DNA from: Olleya namhaensis | Lineage (GTDB): Bacteria; Bacteroidota; Bacteroidia; Flavobacteriales; Flavobacteriaceae | Assembly: GCF_900114005.1 (NCBI RefSeq) | Contig: NZ_FORM01000001.1 | Location: forward strand, 186,001 to 250,000 | Direction: 5' to 3' | Length of the DNA stretch: 64,000 nt | Shown here: in pieces, positions 63,605 to 64,000 of the stretch | How the letters are laid out: the number at the start of each line of letters is the position of its first letter | How positions within the stretch are numbered: the stretch's first letter is position 1 | The notes under the pieces: model-generated | The model's database searches: none | What the model was told of the DNA's origin: nothing | Seen by the model: the letters and a program-made list of their open reading frames with translations, nothing else | Translations under genes and position numbers: made by a program

Positions 63605-64000
63605 ATGAAAGATAAGAGGATATTATATGTATCATCTGAAGTGGTACCTTATTTACCAGAAACAGAGATTTCTTCAATGTCATTTGAAACACCTAGAATG
63701 GTGAATCAACAAGGCGGACAGATTAGAATTTTTATGCCTAAATATGGTAACATCAACGAGAGAAGACATCAATTACATGAAGTTATTCGCTTATCTGGAA
63801 TTAATTTAATTGTAAACGATTTAGACATGCCTTTAATAATAAAGGTTGCCTCTATCCCAAAAGAGCGTATTCAAGTTTACTTTATTGATAATGACGAATA
63901 CTTTAAGAGAAAAGCAACTTTAACAGATGAAGATGGAAATCTTTTTCAGGATAATGACGAACGTGCGATTTTCTTTGCAAAAGGTGTTATTGAAACAGTT
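63605..64000 (+). CDS. glgA: Glycogen/starch synthase, N-terminal part
   Basis: ATG at 63605 opens 132 codons to the end of the window. The start MKDKRILYVSSEVVPYLPET matches the ADP-glucose-dependent starch synthase family (GT5): the SSEVVPY block and the later GGQIRIFMPKYG segment form the sugar-nucleotide site. The Bacteroidota-type protein replaces the usual KTGGL by a SSMSFETPRMVNQQGG run. It makes the alpha-1,4-glucan chain of glycogen. The catalytic C-terminal domain is outside the window. Confidence 0.88.
   Translation, partial: MKDKRILYVSSEVVPYLPETEISSMSFETPRMVNQQGGQIRIFMPKYGNINERRHQLHEVIRLSGINLIVNDLDMPLIIKVASIPKERIQVYFIDNDEYFKRKATLTDEDGNLFQDNDERAIFFAKGVIETV

Noticed and set aside
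1-64000. tRNA, rRNA, CRISPR, prophage or IS elements
   Set aside because: I saw no cloverleaf-type sequence, no regular spaced repeats, no transposase or integrase and no terminal inverted repeats. A tRNAscan or profile search could still find something short.

Overview
The window reads as a piece of a chromosome from a member of the Flavobacteriaceae (Bacteroidota), probably a marine one. This rests on the AT-rich sequence, the TAnnTTTG-type -7 promoter boxes, two TonB-dependent receptors with N-terminal CarboxypepD-type domains, DUF4271 next to hemD, DUF5689, the Bacteroidota-type signature of IleRS, a DksA-like protein without zinc cysteines, and many lipoproteins. The genus is not determined. 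I see no rRNA, tRNA, CRISPR array, phage, IS element or transposase. It is mostly housekeeping and envelope sequence with some accessory modules.

Layout. 1-3.4 kb: end of a DUF4271 gene, hemD, two near-identical hairpin terminators, pckA and a DUF423 gene. 3.5-8.7 kb: saccharopine-dehydrogenase-like enzyme, an Lrp/AsnC regulator with a TTG start, Bax inhibitor-1-like protein, zinc metallopeptidase, YraN and an LD-carboxypeptidase. 8.7-16.6 kb: metG, a broken small membrane-protein ORF, a secreted protein, a lipocalin-like/OmpA lipoprotein pair, a third lipocalin-like protein and tex. 16.6-20.8 kb: small unknown genes, a histone-deacetylase-like enzyme, an AraC regulator, a 55-residue ORF, an AhpD-like protein and a cupredoxin-like protein. 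20.8-28.6 kb (minus strand): a run of envelope genes (OmpA barrel protein, vWA lipoprotein, a second lipocalin/OmpA pair, lipoproteins) ending in a lipoprotein / 7TM protein / LytS kinase / LytTR regulator operon.

28.9-38.7 kb: two TonB-receptor loci, one with a DUF5689 lipoprotein and a divergent secreted nuclease-like protein, one with a large surface lipoprotein. 38.8-46.1 kb: pgi, an M23 peptidase, and aromatic amino acid catabolism (tryptophan 2,3-dioxygenase, HPPD, homogentisate dioxygenase). 46.4-54.7 kb: patatin-Omp85 protein and uvrC, then a plus-strand operon of a retropepsin-like protein, RimK, an AstE-like peptidase and 5-formyl-THF cyclo-ligase, then lspA. 54.8-64 kb: DksA-like gene and ileS; panC, panD, flippase-like gene, esterase-like gene and radA; and the divergent start of a glycogen synthase gene.

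The most unusual signal is non-coding. Three copies of a roughly 100-120 nt element, with conserved ends GGGCGTT...CCTTAACGC and a predicted three-way-junction fold, each lie 1-9 nt after a stop codon and in the same sense as that gene (after the genes ending at 4855, 5714 and 46412). Their variable arms are still self-complementary, so the element looks like a structured 3'-UTR RNA or a mobile palindromic repeat with a fixed insertion preference. Other points worth attention are the inverted duplication of the lipocalin/OmpA pair, a terminator hairpin embedded in the coding end of a convergent response regulator, an esterase-like protein without its nucleophilic serine, and the RimK/retropepsin/AstE operon.
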